Source of the DNA: Pseudomonas fragi
Lineage (GTDB): Bacteria > Pseudomonadota > Gammaproteobacteria > Pseudomonadales > Pseudomonadaceae
DNA: 64,000 nt
Assembly: GCF_025426255.1 (NCBI RefSeq)
Contig: NZ_CP104861.1
Coordinates: forward strand, 2,914,001 to 2,978,000
Direction: 5' to 3'
Part shown: positions 1-8,380 of the stretch, one piece after another
Numbering within the stretch: the first letter of the stretch is position 1
How the letters are laid out: the number at the start of each line of letters is the position of its first letter
Program-made: the position numbers and the translations under genes
The notes under the pieces: model-generated
The model's input: only the letters and a program-made list of their open reading frames with translations
Database searches by the model: none
What the model was told of the DNA's origin: nothing

Positions 1-690
1 GGTTGAGCCGGTGAAGTTGACACGGCGTACCGCCGGGTTGGCGATCAGCCGCTCAACAATTGCCGGGGCATCGGCTGGGGCATTGCTGATGATGTTGACC
101 ACCCCATCACCCAGCCCGGCGTCCTGCAAGACCTGGCCGATCAGCCGGTGTACCGCCGGGCTCAGTTCAGAGGCCTTGAGTACCACGGTGTTGCCGCACG
201 CCAGCGGCATGGCCAGGGCACGGGTAGCCAGAATCACCGGGGCATTCCAGGGCGCGATCCCCAGGATCACGCCACAGGGTTGACGCAAGGCCATGGCGAA
301 ACTGCCGGGCACATCGGAGGGGATCACTTCACCGTTGATTTGCGTGGTCATGGACGCGGCTTCGCGCAGCATCCCGGCCGCCAGCTTGACGTTGAAACCA
401 TACCAGTTGGGCATGGCCCCGGTTTCCGGGGCGGTTGCAATAAACTCGGCGGCCCGCGCCTGCATCAGCTCGGCGGCGGCGAGCAGTCGCGTACGCCGCT
501 CGTTGGGCGCCAGTGCGGCCCAGACAGGAAACGCCGCCTGAGCTGCCGCAACGGCGGCATCGGCATCTTCCAGGGTGGCGGCGGCCACGCGCGATACCAC
601 TTCACCGGTCACCGGGTTGCAGCGCTCGTACGTTCGGCCATCACGGGCCGGGCACGACTTTCCGCCGATCAGCAGGGGCACGTCCAACAT
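1..690 (-). CDS. vdh: Vanillin dehydrogenase (aldehyde dehydrogenase), N-terminal part
   Basis: Oxidises vanillin and 4-hydroxybenzaldehyde to the acids with NAD+ in the cytoplasm, the step after Ech. The first 230 residues are visible, from the ATG at 690 (protein starts MLDVPLLIGGK); the rest, including the catalytic cysteine and glutamate, lies beyond the left edge. Seen directly: the NAD-fold PWNAP motif, the lysine of the VLKASE strand and the NFTGST strand that ends at the edge, all normal for the aldehyde dehydrogenase superfamily. The gene follows ech on the same strand after 72 bases, so the two are probably co-transcribed. Substrate assignment rests mainly on the ech neighbour. Confidence 0.9.
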   Translation of the reverse strand, partial: MLDVPLLIGGKSCPARDGRTYERCNPVTGEVVSRVAAATLEDADAAVAAAQAAFPVWAALAPNERRTRLLAAAELMQARAAEFIATAPETGAMPNWYGFNVKLAAGMLREAASMTTQINGEVIPSDVPGSFAMALRQPCGVILGIAPWNAPVILATRALAMPLACGNTVVLKASELSPAVHRLIGQVLQDAGLGDGVVNIISNAPADAPAIVERLIANPAVRRVNFTGST

Positions 691-762
691 GGTGATTCCT
701 CTTTATTGTCGTTATCGGGAATTCATTTGCAGGGTGCAACCGGCGCACCCTGAACATCGTGA

Positions 763-1593
763 TTAGCGCTTGTAAGCCTGCAGGCCGGGCTTGATGCTCT
801 TGTCATCGAGAAACTGCTTCATACCCTGCTCACGCCCGCCTTCAGTATCCAGCAATCGCGATTGATCGAGCTTGGCGTACAGGTAGTCTTCGTTCTGTTC
901 CCAGGTCAGTTCGCGGCAACGCTTGAAGCCATGCTTGGCCGCACGCAGTACCACCGGGTTTTTCTCCAGCAGGTTGCGCGCCAGCTCAATGGTGACTTCA
1001 CGCAGTTGCGCCAGCGGCACGCTTTCATTGACCAGGCCCATTTCGGCGGCCTTACGCCCGTCAAAGGTTTTGCCGGTCATGATGTAGTACAGCGACTGGC
1101 GGTGGCCCACGGTGTCTGCCATAGCCTTGCTCACCAGATTACCCGGTGGAATGCCCCAGTTGATCTCCGACAGGCCAAAGGTCGCTTCATCGGCACAAAT
1201 GGCCAGATCGCATGCCACCAGTGGGCTGAAGCCACCGCCAAAGCACCAACCATTGACCATCGCGATGGTCGGTTTAGCGTACATGCGCAGCAACTTCCAT
1301 TGCCATTGCGAGGCTTCGCGGCGGATTTTTTCCTGGAGGATTTCGGGACCGGCGTCCACTTCGCGGAAATACTCTTTCAAGTCCATGCCCGCCGTCCAGG
1401 CATCGCCCGCACCGGTCAGCACCAACACCCCAGCCTCGGAATCCTGTTCGAGGGTTTCCAGTACATCAATCATTTCGCGGTTCAGGGTCGGGCTCATGGC
1501 ATTGCGCTTTTCCGGGCGATTGAGGATCACCCAGGCGATGCTGTTTTCGATTTCTACTTTGACGGTTTTCCAGCGGCCTTCGTACTTGCTCAT
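763..1593 (-). CDS. ech: Feruloyl-CoA / 4-hydroxycinnamoyl-CoA hydratase-lyase
   Basis: Hydrates the side chain of feruloyl-, caffeoyl- or coumaroyl-CoA and cleaves it to the benzaldehyde plus acetyl-CoA. The 276-residue length equals that of the characterised Pseudomonas HCHL enzyme. The residues known from that enzyme are at their expected places: Tyr75, Ser123, Glu143 (in GLSEINWG) and Tyr239, with the crotonase oxyanion loop around NGWCFGGG (115-121). The ATG is preceded by an AACAACAA run at 1607-1614 and then GAGAGC. It is divergent from a MarR gene that probably controls it. The CoA ligase (fcs) needed upstream is not in the window. Confidence 0.96.
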   Translation of the reverse strand: MSKYEGRWKTVKVEIENSIAWVILNRPEKRNAMSPTLNREMIDVLETLEQDSEAGVLVLTGAGDAWTAGMDLKEYFREVDAGPEILQEKIRREASQWQWKLLRMYAKPTIAMVNGWCFGGGFSPLVACDLAICADEATFGLSEINWGIPPGNLVSKAMADTVGHRQSLYYIMTGKTFDGRKAAEMGLVNESVPLAQLREVTIELARNLLEKNPVVLRAAKHGFKRCRELTWEQNEDYLYAKLDQSRLLDTEGGREQGMKQFLDDKSIKPGLQAYKR

Positions 1594-1631
1594 GGCGATA
1601 GCTCTCTTGTTGTTCGCTTGAAGATGAGTAA

Positions 1632-1682
1632 AAACTAACCGGCAAAATTAGTTATGTCAATTAACCATTAATTAAATTAACC
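1632..1682 (-). promoter_or_regulatory. Candidate ech promoter with GGTTAATT repeats
   Basis: On the minus strand a perfect TTGACA (1655-1660) is followed after 17 bases by TAGTTT (1632-1637), a plausible sigma-70 promoter reading into ech. Two exact copies of GGTTAATT (1659-1666 and 1675-1682) sit 16 bases apart and abut the -35, and a variant GGTTAGTT lies at 1633-1640. Repeats that overlap a promoter between ech and a MarR gene are a sensible repressor target. The repressor link is inference. Confidence 0.45.
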
Positions 1683-1793
1683 AAATTTATTCCCTGCAAA
1701 CGCACGTCAAACAAAGCAACGGTGGCTATCACCTTGCAATCGCGGCAAACTAGATACGTTTATTAACTTCATTCGCGCAAGGACCTTTTCTTT

Positions 1794-2282
1794 ATGGCCA
1801 AGCCTGCCACCCCTGCCGACGTTCAGGAGGCCCTGCCTGCAACCCCGGACGCACAGGCCCCCTTGGACACCGCGCTGGACGAACTGATTGGCTATGCCAT
1901 GCGCCGCGCCCAGCTCAAGCTGTTCCAGAACCTGATCGGCCGCCTGGCGACCCATGACCTGCGCCCCGCGCAGTTTTCGGCGATGGCGATCATCGACCAG
2001 CATCCCGGCCTGATGCAGGCCGACCTGGCCCGTGCGCTGGCCATTGAGCCGCCGCAAGTGGTGCCGTTGCTGAATAAACTGGAAAGTCGTGCGCTGGCGG
2101 TACGGGTCCGATGCAAACCCGACAAGCGCTCCTACGGCATATTCCTCAGCAAGACCGGTGAAGCGCTGCTCAAGGAACTCAAAGCCATCGCGGCCCAGAG
2201 CGATATCGACGCGACTTCGGCGCTGGATAGCGCCGAGCGCGAAGAACTGCTGCGGCTGTTGAAGAAGGTGTATCAGAACTGA
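1794..2282 (+). CDS. ferR: MarR-family regulator, probable hydroxycinnamate-responsive repressor
   Basis: A 162-residue MarR protein with the winged-helix core at about 60-125: RPAQFSAMAIID, the recognition region ADLARALAIEPPQVVPLLNKL and the wing around RCKPDKRSYGIFLS. Residues 1-25 form a Pro/Ala-rich extension. It is transcribed away from ech across a 200-base AT-rich gap. MarR proteins in this position (FerR/CouR-type) usually repress ech-vdh and are released by hydroxycinnamoyl-CoA thioesters. That ligand is inferred from context, and the gene symbol is therefore tentative. Confidence 0.85.
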   Translation: MAKPATPADVQEALPATPDAQAPLDTALDELIGYAMRRAQLKLFQNLIGRLATHDLRPAQFSAMAIIDQHPGLMQADLARALAIEPPQVVPLLNKLESRALAVRVRCKPDKRSYGIFLSKTGEALLKELKAIAAQSDIDATSALDSAEREELLRLLKKVYQN

Positions 2283-2303
2283 GCACTGTGCGATTAGTGG
2301 ATA

Positions 2304-2456
2304 CCTGTAGCAGCTGACTCGCGGAGCGAGGCTGCGTTCGGCGACGCAGTCGTCGTAATCCGGACCAATGCAGTGCATCTGAAACACCACGTTGATTGGT
2401 TTAGCGACTGCTGCGCAGCCGAACGCAGCCTCGCAAGGCTCGTCAGCTGCTACAGG
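2304..2456. repeat. Paired inverted intergenic repeat (GTAGCAGCTG type)
   Basis: Two imperfect inverted copies (about 2304-2342 and 2418-2456) share CTGTAGCAGCTGAC at the ends and GAGGCTGCGTTCGGC inside, separated by 75 bases. They fill the gap between the convergent MarR and porin genes. The same unit recurs at 22936-23082 and 34760-34807, and a single degenerate half follows the gene ending at 5276. It looks like a Pseudomonas REP/BIME-type element rather than a classic terminator, because no T run follows. Confidence 0.7.
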
Positions 2457-2479
2457 AATTTCGCGGTGCCTGTAGCGCC

Positions 2480-3763
2480 CTACCAGATCGGTAAGGTGTA
2501 AATCGCCAGGAAGCGGGTCTGGTTTTCATCGCGAAAGGCAGCACCAGTCGGGAAATCGTTGCGATAGATCGACTTTCGCGCCAGAAGCCCGAGGTTTTTC
2601 AGCGGCCCGCTCTGGATCACATAACCCAGCTCCATCTGAAATTCCCGCTCCTTGCGATCATCCGCATTCAGGGCCGCCAGCTCGATATTGTCACCGCGCA
2701 CATAGCGCAGTCGCCCTTTCAAACCCACCAGCCCCACCGCCGTAAAGTCGTAGTCATAGATGGCTTGCCAGGTGCGCTCCTTGGCATTGAGGAAGTCCGA
2801 ACTCATGGTCAGTTCGCTCATACCCATCAGCTCGGTCCCGGAGATATAGGGCGTGGCCGTATCACCACTGGAATGCATATAACCCACGCTGAAGCGATGC
2901 GCGCCCAGTCGATAACCCAGTAACGCCGAAGCGTTGATATTGTCGACTTTGCCAGCCTTGGCGCTGCCCGCTTCATCACTGAAAAAACTGCGCACATCGG
3001 TAGTCAGCACACCGTCCCCCAGGGGCAGGTCATGCAGCAATGCCAGGGTGCTTTGCTTGTACAAATCCGCCACTTCGACATGGTAGGCGCGCAGGCTAAG
3101 TTCCTTGCTGACCTGATAATCACCGCCCGCGTAGGCCAGGTGCGAAGTTTCTGCCGAGCCCTTGAATCGGCCATTGGGCGAAGCAATGGTCATGGCTTGG
3201 TAATTGGTGGAGTCGCGCTTGTTGATGGCGTCGATATAGCCGGTGTTGAAGGTCAGGCCTGCAATCTCTTTCGAGCTGAGGATGGTTCCGCGAAAAGTTT
3301 GGGGCAGCAAGCGCGACGGGCTGGCAAAGGCAAACGGCAAGAAGATCGAGACATCCCCGGTCTTGAGCGTGGTCTGGCTAACACGCAGTTTGCCGGTGAA
3401 GGCCAGCCGCGAATACTCATCTGCGGCCTGCTTGTCACTGTTGACCGGCAACAATTCGGTACCGCTGCGGTCAGGCGAAGAGTCCAGCTTGACCCCCAGT
3501 AAACCGCGCACATCCAGGCCAAAGCCGACCGTGCCTTCGGTAAAGCCCGATTCCACGTTGGCGATAAAACCCTGAGCCCATTCCCGTGCAGCGGTTTTGG
3601 CACCGCCGTCCTTGTAGTCGCGGTCCATGTAGTAGTTGCGCAGGGTCAGAGTGCCGTGGCTGTCCTCAATAAACCCCTGAGCCCAAAGCGGAGTGGAAAA
3701 CAGGCTCAGGGCAAGGCACGAGAGAGGGAATAAACGAAGGGCGCTTTGGTTGAGCTTATGCAT
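2480..3763 (-). CDS. OprD-family outer-membrane porin
   Basis: A substrate-specific beta-barrel of the OprD/OpdK type. The longer frame reaches 3862, but the Met at 3763 gives a normal signal peptide (MHKLNQSALRLFPLSCLALSL, cleavage near AQG) and a mature start GFIEDSHGTLTLRNYYMDRDY typical of the family; the mature barrel ends in IYTLPIW with an aromatic last residue. Length from this start is 427 residues, usual for OprD porins. AACAACAA lies at 3780-3787 in the leader. It is divergent from an aromatic-acid MFS gene and close to ech-vdh, so uptake of hydroxycinnamates or vanillate is a reasonable guess. Confidence 0.87.
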   Translation of the reverse strand: MHKLNQSALRLFPLSCLALSLFSTPLWAQGFIEDSHGTLTLRNYYMDRDYKDGGAKTAAREWAQGFIANVESGFTEGTVGFGLDVRGLLGVKLDSSPDRSGTELLPVNSDKQAADEYSRLAFTGKLRVSQTTLKTGDVSIFLPFAFASPSRLLPQTFRGTILSSKEIAGLTFNTGYIDAINKRDSTNYQAMTIASPNGRFKGSAETSHLAYAGGDYQVSKELSLRAYHVEVADLYKQSTLALLHDLPLGDGVLTTDVRSFFSDEAGSAKAGKVDNINASALLGYRLGAHRFSVGYMHSSGDTATPYISGTELMGMSELTMSSDFLNAKERTWQAIYDYDFTAVGLVGLKGRLRYVRGDNIELAALNADDRKEREFQMELGYVIQSGPLKNLGLLARKSIYRNDFPTGAAFRDENQTRFLAIYTLPIW

Positions 3764-4061
3764 ATTGAATGTCCATTTATTGTTGTTTTTGAACGAACCA
3801 GAACGCTCTTGTGGCGTTTCCTGGGCACGAGAATGTAAACAACTCATGGCAACGTCAATCATAAACAGCCGATAATCGAACGTTATGTTTATTATCTAGT
3901 TATGCATTCCGACTGGTTAAACAAGCTAAAACCTTGTTTTAAACGGCTTAAATGGCATTTTTATCCCATCAGTCATCACAGCTTCTTTTTTTAGTTATCT
4001 TTGTTAATCTTTATTTGGCTCGCAGAAAGCCCCCCTACAAAAACAATAATGAGGTTCGCCC
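3764..4061. promoter_or_regulatory. Divergent porin/MFS control region
   Basis: An AT-rich gap of 298 bases that must carry the promoters of both the porin and the MFS gene. It contains an inverted repeat, AAACAAG-N7-CTTGTTT, at 3919-3939 near its middle that could be an operator. Both genes have A-rich Crc/Hfq-like motifs just before their start codons (3780-3787 on the minus strand; 4039-4046 on the plus strand). I could not assign -35/-10 boxes with confidence. Confidence 0.4.
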
Positions 4062-5276
4062 ATGAACACTCCACAGCAGCGTTCAACGCTGACAATCGCT
4101 TTGTGCTTCATCGTTGCGCTTATCGAAGGATTTGACCTGCAAGCTGCAGGCACCGCCGCTGCAGGCCTGCGCCAAACGTTCACCCTGGACCCGAAAATGA
4201 TGGGTTGGGTGTTCAGCGCCGGGATCATCGGCCTGCTGCCCGGCGCATTCTTCGGTGGCTGGATTGCCGACCGGATCGGGCGTAAAAAAATCCTTGTCGC
4301 AGCGGTCATCCTGTTTGGCGTCTTTTCGTTACTGACCGCCTATGTAGACAGTTACTCACACCTGCTGTTGGTGCGCTTCATGACCGGCCTGGGCCTGGGC
4401 GCCGCCCTGCCCAACCTGATCGCCCTGTGTGCCGAAGCGGTGGACGAACGCCGTCGCGGCACGGCCATCAGCATCATGTACTGCGGCGTGCCACTGGGTG
4501 GCGCACTGGCTGCGGTGGTGGCGATGTTCTCCCATGAACACTGGCAAACCACCTTTATCATCGGCGGGCTGGCACCGCTGCTGGTGGTGCCGTTGATGAT
4601 CATCCTGCTGCCCGAATCGCGGGTGTTCCGCCAGGACGTCAGCCAGGCCTCGCGCGTCTCCACCGGCCAGGCCCTGTTCGGTGAAGGCCGTGGCCGTTCG
4701 ACCCTGGCGTTGTGGCTCAGTTACTTCTTCACCCTGACCGTGATGTACATGCTGCTGAACTGGCTGCCCACGCTGCTGCTCGACCAGGGCTTTAGCAAGC
4801 CGCAGGCGGGCATGGTGCAAATGCTGTTCAATATCGGCGGCACCTTGGGTTCCTTGCTCGGCGGGCTGCTGCTGGACCGCTGCAACCCGATCAAGGTGGT
4901 GCTGGCGGTGTATGCCGGTTTGCTTGCGTCACTGGCCGGGATTGGTTTTTCGGTGGGGATCGTACCCGTGGCCACGGCCGGTTTTGCGGTGGGCCTGTTT
5001 GTGATGGCGGCGCAGTTGGTGCTGTATGCAATGGCCCCGCCGCTGTACCCGACTTCAGTGCGGGCTACCGGCGTCGGTGCGGCTGTGGCCATCGGGCGTT
5101 TGGGTTCGGTTGCTGGTCCCTTGGCCGCAGGGCAGATCCTTGCCGCCGGGGCCGGTACTGCCGGTGTGTTGTTGGCAACCTCGCCGGGGCTGGTGATTGC
5201 AGCCTTGGCGGTGATTACGGTGATTGCCCGCGCCAATCAGGACCCGAGCCTGAAACCGGGGCTTTGTAGCCGCTGA
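4062..5276 (+). CDS. MFS transporter, aromatic acid:H+ symporter type
   Basis: A 404-residue, 12-helix carrier. The first helix carries EGFDLQAAGTAA, the charged GxDxQ-like motif typical of the aromatic acid:H+ symporter (PcaK/MhpT) branch, and loop 2-3 has the MFS signature GGWIADRIGRKK. The start ATG follows AAAAACAA (4039-4046) and TGAGG. Position beside an OprD porin and the ech-vdh genes suggests the inner-membrane step of hydroxycinnamate or hydroxyphenylpropionate uptake. The exact substrate is inference. Confidence 0.88.
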   Translation: MNTPQQRSTLTIALCFIVALIEGFDLQAAGTAAAGLRQTFTLDPKMMGWVFSAGIIGLLPGAFFGGWIADRIGRKKILVAAVILFGVFSLLTAYVDSYSHLLLVRFMTGLGLGAALPNLIALCAEAVDERRRGTAISIMYCGVPLGGALAAVVAMFSHEHWQTTFIIGGLAPLLVVPLMIILLPESRVFRQDVSQASRVSTGQALFGEGRGRSTLALWLSYFFTLTVMYMLLNWLPTLLLDQGFSKPQAGMVQMLFNIGGTLGSLLGGLLLDRCNPIKVVLAVYAGLLASLAGIGFSVGIVPVATAGFAVGLFVMAAQLVLYAMAPPLYPTSVRATGVGAAVAIGRLGSVAGPLAAGQILAAGAGTAGVLLATSPGLVIAALAVITVIARANQDPSLKPGLCSR

Positions 5277-5356
5277 CGAGCCACGCGAGGCTGCGAAACC
5301 GTGGTTAAAAAACGGTCTCGGCCGCGTACCAGCGCTCTGTTTGTTTAGAGCATGCC

Positions 5357-5390
5357 GATCTCAGGATTCAAATCTTTGAATCCTGAGATC
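5357..5390. repeat. Perfect 34-base inverted repeat upstream of an MFS gene
   Basis: Arms of 16 bases, GATCTCAGGATTCAAA (5357-5372) and its exact reverse complement (5375-5390), are separated by only TC. It lies 64 bases before the ATG at 5454, downstream of the preceding gene's stop at 5276. No T run follows, so it is a poor intrinsic terminator. An operator, a transcript-stabilising hairpin or a rare repeat are all possible. Confidence 0.6.
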
Positions 5391-5453
5391 GCGGGGCTGT
5401 CTGTTATTAAGGTTCGACGCACTACAATAATCGAATCTCAAGGAAGACCCGCC

Positions 5454-6683
5454 ATGCCATCCTCCCCTCCCAGCCAGGCAAAGGGCGTCTTCGGACTGTT
5501 CTGCCTGGCCAGCTACCTGTTGTCGGTGTCTTATGGCAGCACATTTTTATTGGCCATGATGCTCAGGGCCCACGGCGGCAGCGAGTCGGATGCGGGCACA
5601 ATCATCTCGGTGGCCATGCTCAGTACCTTTATGGCAGTGATTTTTTCCGGGCACCTGACCGACGTGTTCGGCGCACCCAAGGCGATTGCCGCCGGGGCGC
5701 TGCTGCTGGCCGCAGCCTGCCTGGGCTTTGCCAGCGTGCCAGGGTATGGCGCAGCAGTGCTCGTGTTCGGCTTGTTACTGGGGTTGGGCTGGGGGGTGTT
5801 TTACACCCTTGGGCCAATCGTCGTGGCCATGCTTATCGAACCCGCGCAAAGGGTTAAATACTTCGCCTTGCTGTCGGGCAGCATGATGAGCGGGATCGGC
5901 ACCGGCCCCTTGCTCGGGCGCGCGGCCCAGGGGTTGGGTTACCCGGTGGAGTCGGCGTTTCTGGTGGCGGCGCTTGCCAGCCTGCTGGGCGGCCTGATGT
6001 TTATCGCCATCGGCCCGAAAATCAAACACCAGCACAGCACATCCGGCCCGGTCACCGTGTGCAAAATCACCCCCCGGGCTGCGGGGTTGGTGCTGCGTTC
6101 CAAAGCCGTGTTCGCGATTATCATGGTCGGGCTGGGCGGAGCCATTTTTGGCGGACTGTCGAGTTTTCAAACCTCTTATGCCGCGCTCAACCAGCTGGAC
6201 TACTCACTCTTCTTTTTGGGCTTCATGGGTGCAGCGATCTCCTGCCGCCTGTTGATTGCAGGTTTTATCGTCAAGCGCGATCCCTATGTCATGGCTTGCC
6301 TGCTGACGGCTTTGATCGTGGTTTCGGTGCTGATGCTGATGTTCTTCGTCAGCAGCGGCATTACCTATTTGCTGGCCGCCGTTGTGCTTGGGGTTGGCTA
6401 CGGCCTGACGTATTCGGTGATCAATGGGCTGGCGGCCAACGAGGCGCCTGCCGGGTATACGCCGCAGTCGCTGGTGCTGTTCAGCCTGGCGTACTTTATC
6501 GGGGTGTTCGGGTTTCCCTGGCTAGCCGGGCAGATCATCGTCAACTACGGGATGCCTGCCCTGCTTTGGATCATTCTGGCAGTTGCTGTGTGCAACTGGA
6601 CGATTACCCTGGGGCGCCTGGTATGGCGGCGTACTACCAGACTGGCACCGGGCTGTCCGGTGCAACACGCTGGTATCCGCTAA
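5454..6683 (+). CDS. MFS transporter of unknown substrate
   Basis: A 409-residue, 12-helix major facilitator. I start it at the ATG at 5454 (MPSSPPSQAKG), preceded by AAGGAAG; the frame stays open back to 5352 but runs through the perfect inverted repeat. Loop 2-3 reads GHLTDVFGAPKA, a divergent form of the MFS signature. Nothing in the sequence fixes the substrate. Its stop overlaps by a few bases the stop of the convergent dsbA-like gene. Confidence 0.83.
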   Translation: MPSSPPSQAKGVFGLFCLASYLLSVSYGSTFLLAMMLRAHGGSESDAGTIISVAMLSTFMAVIFSGHLTDVFGAPKAIAAGALLLAAACLGFASVPGYGAAVLVFGLLLGLGWGVFYTLGPIVVAMLIEPAQRVKYFALLSGSMMSGIGTGPLLGRAAQGLGYPVESAFLVAALASLLGGLMFIAIGPKIKHQHSTSGPVTVCKITPRAAGLVLRSKAVFAIIMVGLGGAIFGGLSSFQTSYAALNQLDYSLFFLGFMGAAISCRLLIAGFIVKRDPYVMACLLTALIVVSVLMLMFFVSSGITYLLAAVVLGVGYGLTYSVINGLAANEAPAGYTPQSLVLFSLAYFIGVFGFPWLAGQIIVNYGMPALLWIILAVAVCNWTITLGRLVWRRTTRLAPGCPVQHAGIR

Positions 6684-7309
6684 GGCTGTTGCCGAGCCAC
6701 CCGCTCCTGCGAGATCAAACGCTCGGCCAGTCTCAGCATGCCTTCCGGGCCACCGGCACTTTGATCAAACCGGTACTTGCGATCGACGATCAGTACCGGC
6801 ACCCCGGTAACACCATATGCACGGACTTTCTGTTGTGCATCAATGACCCTGGCCTGTACTTCATCGGAGGCATAAACCTTGATAAACAGCGCCTTGTCGA
6901 TGCCATGCCCCAGCAAAAAGTCGCCCATTTGATCGGGGCTCACCAGTTTTTGGCGATGACGAATCGCCTCAAACACGGCCCGATGTACCGATGGCTCGGC
7001 CTGCATGACTTGCAAGGTCAGGAAGAGCCGGCCGTGGATATCCCAAATGCCGCCGAACATGGCAGGGATACGCTCGAATTTCACATCTGCAGGCAAGGTT
7101 TCAACCCAGGGATTGATGGTGTTTTCCAGGTTGTAGCAGTGCTGGCAACCATAGGAAAAAACCTCGACCACCTCGATTTGCGTGCCTTCGAGCTTCTCTA
7201 CGGGGGGCGATAATTCGATGTACTGATTAGCCGCTACCGCGATGCTTGCGCCCAGAACGCCTGAAATTAAAACCGCACACAAAAAACGTACCGTGAATCC
7301 GTAAAACAT
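6680..7309 (-). CDS. DsbA-family periplasmic thiol:disulfide oxidoreductase
   Basis: A 209-residue thioredoxin-fold protein with a hydrophobic N-terminal segment (about 5-27, probable cleavage after AVAA). The active-site CQHC is at 55-58 within FSYGCQHCYN, and the cis-proline loop reads TGVP near 168. These are the standard parts of DsbA, which introduces disulfides into secreted proteins. It lies just beyond the fimbrial locus, whose adhesin and pilin contain paired cysteines. It may be an extra DsbA that serves them rather than the housekeeping copy. Confidence 0.88.
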   Translation of the reverse strand: MFYGFTVRFLCAVLISGVLGASIAVAANQYIELSPPVEKLEGTQIEVVEVFSYGCQHCYNLENTINPWVETLPADVKFERIPAMFGGIWDIHGRLFLTLQVMQAEPSVHRAVFEAIRHRQKLVSPDQMGDFLLGHGIDKALFIKVYASDEVQARVIDAQQKVRAYGVTGVPVLIVDRKYRFDQSAGGPEGMLRLAERLISQERVARQQP

Positions 7310-7318
7310 GAGTATCCC

Positions 7319-8155
7319 TTAGCCTTGCAGCAAGAAGCGTTGCAGGGGCTTGTCCGCCAAAATCACTTTCAGCAATACAGCACCCCCCATGGGTTTGTGA
7401 AACCAATAGCCCTGGGCCGAATCAACGCCCAGATGTTGCAAGTGCGCGCACTGCGCTTGTGTTTCGACCCCTTCGGCGACCAGTTCCAGATCCAGAGATC
7501 GGGCCAGGGCCGCGACACACTCGATGATGCGAGTCTCTTTTACCCCCTGGGACCTGGCGACAAACTCCGCATCCAGCTTGATCTGACTGAAGGGCAAATC
7601 GGCCAGACGCATAATTGACGAATACCCTGTACCGAAGTCATCAAGGGACAGCTTCAAGCCGTGTTTAATCAGCGTGGCTATGTTTTCGACACACTCCGCA
7701 TCAAGGTCCAGGCCCTCTTTTTCGGTGACTTCAAGGGTGATTTGATTGAGCGGCACCCCGGCCTTTTTGATCTGCCATACCAACGCTTCGGCAAAACCGC
7801 TATCGGCCAGTTGACTGGCTTCAATATTGTAAGAGAACACCAGCGACTCACCGATGGAGTACAGGTACTTGTGCAACTTCAACCCCTGGGCAAGCAGGCA
7901 AGAGAACAACTGCTGGTGAAGGTCTTCGTTACTGATCAAATGCAGGAAGAACAGAGGCGACAACAGGCCATGTTGAGAATGCTTCCAGCGGGCCAATACT
8001 TCCACTCCGAGGATTTTTTGCGTGGCAAGGCATACTTTTGGCTGAAAATAAGGAATGATTTCTTTCTCATCCAGCGCGCGCAGCACCTCGAGTTCACACA
8101 TCAACTCAGCACGCAGGGCCGTCGATGAAATCGACTGACCATTATTTGTTTGCAC
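7319..8155 (-). CDS. Stand-alone EAL-domain c-di-GMP phosphodiesterase
   Basis: A 278-residue protein that is essentially one EAL domain after a 30-residue lead, with no receiver, PAS or membrane segment. The catalytic set looks complete: EVLAR (Glu52), Asn110, EVTE (near 142), DDFGTGYSS (Asp172-Asp173), Lys193, VAEGVET (Glu228) and Gln248. It should therefore hydrolyse c-di-GMP. In Pseudomonas cup loci an EAL response regulator (RocR, PvrR) sits beside the Roc sensor and lowers fimbrial expression; here the EAL domain lacks the receiver. The stop is 9 bases before the dsbA-like start. Confidence 0.9.
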   Translation of the reverse strand: MQTNNGQSISSTALRAELMCELEVLRALDEKEIIPYFQPKVCLATQKILGVEVLARWKHSQHGLLSPLFFLHLISNEDLHQQLFSCLLAQGLKLHKYLYSIGESLVFSYNIEASQLADSGFAEALVWQIKKAGVPLNQITLEVTEKEGLDLDAECVENIATLIKHGLKLSLDDFGTGYSSIMRLADLPFSQIKLDAEFVARSQGVKETRIIECVAALARSLDLELVAEGVETQAQCAHLQHLGVDSAQGYWFHKPMGGAVLLKVILADKPLQRFLLQG

Positions 8156-8339
8156 TTAATTATCCCCGCCCACAACGTGTAAATTCACCACCCCGCAGCA
8201 TAGCTGCAATGCAGTCATTCGAGGCCTGCGAAAAAAAAACAACAGCCCCAAGCTCCTGCACAGGAATCACCTGCGGAAAAATACCAGCCTATCGTCTTGC
8301 TCTTTGACGCAACATAAGACAATTCTTGAATAGCTCACC

Positions 8340-8361
8340 GAGCGGTCTTGTTTGACCGCTC
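8340..8361. repeat. Short hairpin downstream of the adhesin-like gene
   Basis: GAGCGGTC-TTGTTT-GACCGCTC, an 8-bp stem with a 6-base loop, lies 20 bases past the end of the adhesin-like gene. No T run follows on either strand, so a role in 3'-end protection is as likely as termination. Confidence 0.35.
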
Positions 8362-8380
8362 AAGAACGCCCCAGCAACTA

